Shown here: one piece after another, positions 3,729-5,548 of the stretch
Numbering within the stretch: the stretch's first letter is position 1
How the letters are laid out: each line of letters opens with the position of its first letter
From: Bacteroidales bacterium
Lineage (GTDB): Bacteria; Bacteroidota; Bacteroidia; Bacteroidales; VadinHA17
Direction of reading: 5' to 3'
DNA length: 5,548 nt
Assembly: GCA_003155705.1 (NCBI GenBank)
Contig: PMEC01000063.1
Span: forward strand, 2,074-7,621
The notes under the pieces: generated by a model
What the model was told of the DNA's origin: nothing
Database searches by the model: none
What the model saw: only the letters and a program-made list of their open reading frames with translations
Program-made: the position numbers and the translations under genes

Positions 3729-5548
3729 TTATCTGATATTCGGTTGGAGTGCTTTCATAAATGAGTTATAATAGGTATTCACTTTTGAGTTTAATTTATC
3801 AGCCAGTTCAGTTTTCCCATTTGCTTTACATGCATTTGCAACGCGTGATACATATTGCATAGATGTCTCTATCTCATATTCAGCCGATGAAAGTATCGCG
3901 ACTTTCTGTCTGAAATAATAATCCAGCTTTTCAAAATAATAGACTGAAAGCTTGTTTGTAAGATCCTCGGCCTTTTCTTTTTCCCCTGCATCAAAATAAG
4001 CCTCAACTATATCAGGGACATACATATCATAGGATAATTTCCCGACAGGAAAAGTTTCCATACAATAATCAAGCACCTGAACCGCTTTTTCGTTTTTACC
4101 CGCTGCTGCAAGAGATTTAGCCAGTTTTGCATAATTGTATCTTGCTTTAACAACCATTATTGTTCGCTTATGATTATAATCCAGATCAACACCTTTCTCT
4201 TTTGCGCCACCCCAGACAAATTTAGTCATCATATTATTGTACAGAATATCCACATCGACCCGGCCATATTCAAGCCAACTTTTGTTTTGTGACTTAATCG
4301 GAACCAGCCTGTATGCTAATCCTTCCAGTTGAAAATATTCTTCAAGCCCGAGAGCATCACTATGGTAACCCGTAACAAAATATATTGGCCGCTTCCAGTC
4401 ATTATGAGCCAGTATATCAAGAACCACCAGCGAACTTTTCATAATTGAACTGCCTTTAAGCTTAATATCAATATAAGGAACTATTTTATCGGCATCTTCA
4501 GGTTTTACGGTCCCTGACGCAAGTACCTTGGCCGCATCAACAGGGATCCTTATTGTTCTCGAAGGAATATTATCAAGCTCCTCCGTTGCTGAGACCTGTA
4601 CCTTAGTCGCCTGATTTTCACTTTTTACCCATTCAATTATTGTTGAAATATCTACCGGCTCTTTAATTTTTTCTACAATAAAAATCTGATTATTTACACC
4701 ATCATAATATTTTTTGCTCGGAAGGGATATTGGCAACGGGTCTGATTCATATGTTTTGAATTTCATCTGGTCGATGTACCAGTCTGTATTTAAAAGCATC
4801 AGGTTACATACTCTTACATCGGTTCTTTTCCCTTCAACCTCCTGGGCGTACCAAAGCGGAAAGGTGTCATTGTCTCCATTTGTAAACAGAATTGCATCAG
4901 TGGCGCATGAATTCAAATAATTAAAGGCGACATCTCTCGCCAGGTACCGGCCCGACCTGTCATGATCATCCAGGTTCTGTGAACCCATAATTACGGGTAC
5001 GGCAACAAAACAAATCAATCCGGCAACGGGCGCTGCAATATTCTCCTTAACCAGTTTTGCAAGCCCCTCAAACAGAGCAAGAACGCCTATCCCTATCCAA
5101 ATAGCGAAAAAGTAGAACGAACCGGCATATGCATAATCGCGCTCCCTCGGCTGGTTGGGATACTGGTTCAGATACAAAACAATAGCAAGACCAGTCATAA
5201 AAAACAGTAACAGAATAATAAACCAGTTTTTATTGTCGCGGTTAAAATGATATAACATTCCTATTATACCGAGTATAAAAGGAAGCAGGTAATAGACATT
5301 TCTTGATGGTTCGTTTTTCATATCAGCGGGCATATCGGAAGAACCAACCCTCGGCTCATCCAGGAATTTTATACCCGTGATCCAGTTCCCGTTTACAGAT
5401 CCTCCTGCGCCCTGGGTATCATTTTGTCTTCCTGAAAAATTCCACATGAAGTACCTGAAATACATATAATCTATCTGATACGAAAACATGAACCGGAGAT
5501 TTTCAATAAATGTTGGCTTGCGAACAATTTTCTTTTCGCCTGAATTGT
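3729..5548 (-). CDS. DUF2723 family membrane protein (GT117-like, putative protein O-glycosyltransferase), C-terminal part
   Basis: The reading frame is open to the right edge of the window, so the ATG at 5489 is an internal methionine. The codons before it (GEKKIVRKPTFIENLRF) continue the family sequence. About 606 C-terminal residues are seen; family members in Bacteroidota are often about 1,000 or more. Numbered from that Met: the motif RYFMWNFSGRQND (12-24) is typical of DUF2723. Four membrane helices follow at about 66-82, 88-106, 122-140 and 151-168. A conserved NQPRERDYAYAGSF segment (112-125) and a LFTNGDNDTFPLWYAQEVEG segment (201-220) come next. After about 170 the protein is soluble and probably periplasmic. 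From about 445 it is helical and TPR-like (YAKLAKSLAAAGKNEKAV). DUF2723 includes human TMEM260, a protein O-mannosyltransferase, so a GT-C transferase role in envelope protein glycosylation is plausible. Donor and acceptor cannot be read from the sequence. Confidence 0.88.
   Translation of the reverse strand, partial: NSGEKKIVRKPTFIENLRFMFSYQIDYMYFRYFMWNFSGRQNDTQGAGGSVNGNWITGIKFLDEPRVGSSDMPADMKNEPSRNVYYLLPFILGIIGMLYHFNRDNKNWFIILLLFFMTGLAIVLYLNQYPNQPRERDYAYAGSFYFFAIWIGIGVLALFEGLAKLVKENIAAPVAGLICFVAVPVIMGSQNLDDHDRSGRYLARDVAFNYLNSCATDAILFTNGDNDTFPLWYAQEVEGKRTDVRVCNLMLLNTDWYIDQMKFKTYESDPLPISLPSKKYYDGVNNQIFIVEKIKEPVDISTIIEWVKSENQATKVQVSATEELDNIPSRTIRIPVDAAKVLASGTVKPEDADKIVPYIDIKLKGSSIMKSSLVVLDILAHNDWKRPIYFVTGYHSDALGLEEYFQLEGLAYRLVPIKSQNKSWLEYGRVDVDILYNNMMTKFVWGGAKEKGVDLDYNHKRTIMVVKARYNYAKLAKSLAAAGKNEKAVQVLDYCMETFPVGKLSYDMYVPDIVEAYFDAGEKEKAEDLTNKLSVYYFEKLDYYFRQKVAILSSAEYEIETSMQYVSRVANACKANGKTELADKLNSKVNTYYNSFMKALQPNIR

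Noticed and set aside
3729..5489. Treating the ATG at 5489 as the true start of the DUF2723 protein
   Set aside because: The frame stays open to the window edge, and the upstream codons encode family-typical sequence leading into the RYFMWNF-GRQND motif. The gene is therefore cut by the window and does not start there.

Overview
The window looks like chromosomal DNA of a Bacteroidota bacterium, most likely an environmental Bacteroidales-type lineage. Three things point there: A/T-rich leaders without Shine-Dalgarno sequences before the starts, a TAnnTTTG-type -7 element before a small lipoprotein gene, and gene families typical of the phylum (a DUF2723 membrane glycosyltransferase, a short Cys-rich lipoprotein, and a SpoIIE phosphatase with Q-rich linkers). 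Base composition is A/T-rich, about 40% GC by eye. There are no RNA genes, CRISPR arrays, transposases or obvious phage genes.

Layout, left to right. The first 205 bases hold the N-terminus of the ABC-F translation factor EttA on the minus strand, cut by the window edge. Behind it lies a structured intergenic region: a good intrinsic terminator only about 20 nt before the ettA start, a tandem ATTGCGG heptamer array, and two adjacent hairpins. A small multi-pass membrane protein gene (422-802, minus) follows. Next is a spacer of about 200 bp with a perfect 14-bp palindrome and a promoter for a 75-residue lipoprotein (1003-1230, plus). The lipoprotein gene converges on, and overlaps by 4 nt, a 630-residue signalling protein (1227-3119, minus). 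A single-domain response regulator (3289-3711, plus) is transcribed divergently from the signalling gene. The right part (3729-5548, minus) is the C-terminal part of a DUF2723/GT117-type protein whose N-terminus lies beyond the window.

The most interesting object is the 630-residue protein. It has a signal peptide, a YfiR-like (DUF4154) periplasmic domain without cysteines, 17 gap-free heptads with Gln at one fixed position, one membrane helix, a second short coiled coil, and a complete SpoIIE/PP2C serine phosphatase domain. It looks like a one-piece transmembrane sensor that turns a periplasmic signal into phosphatase output. The divergent receiver-only regulator next to it suggests, but does not prove, a shared pathway. 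The other genes are probably independent units.
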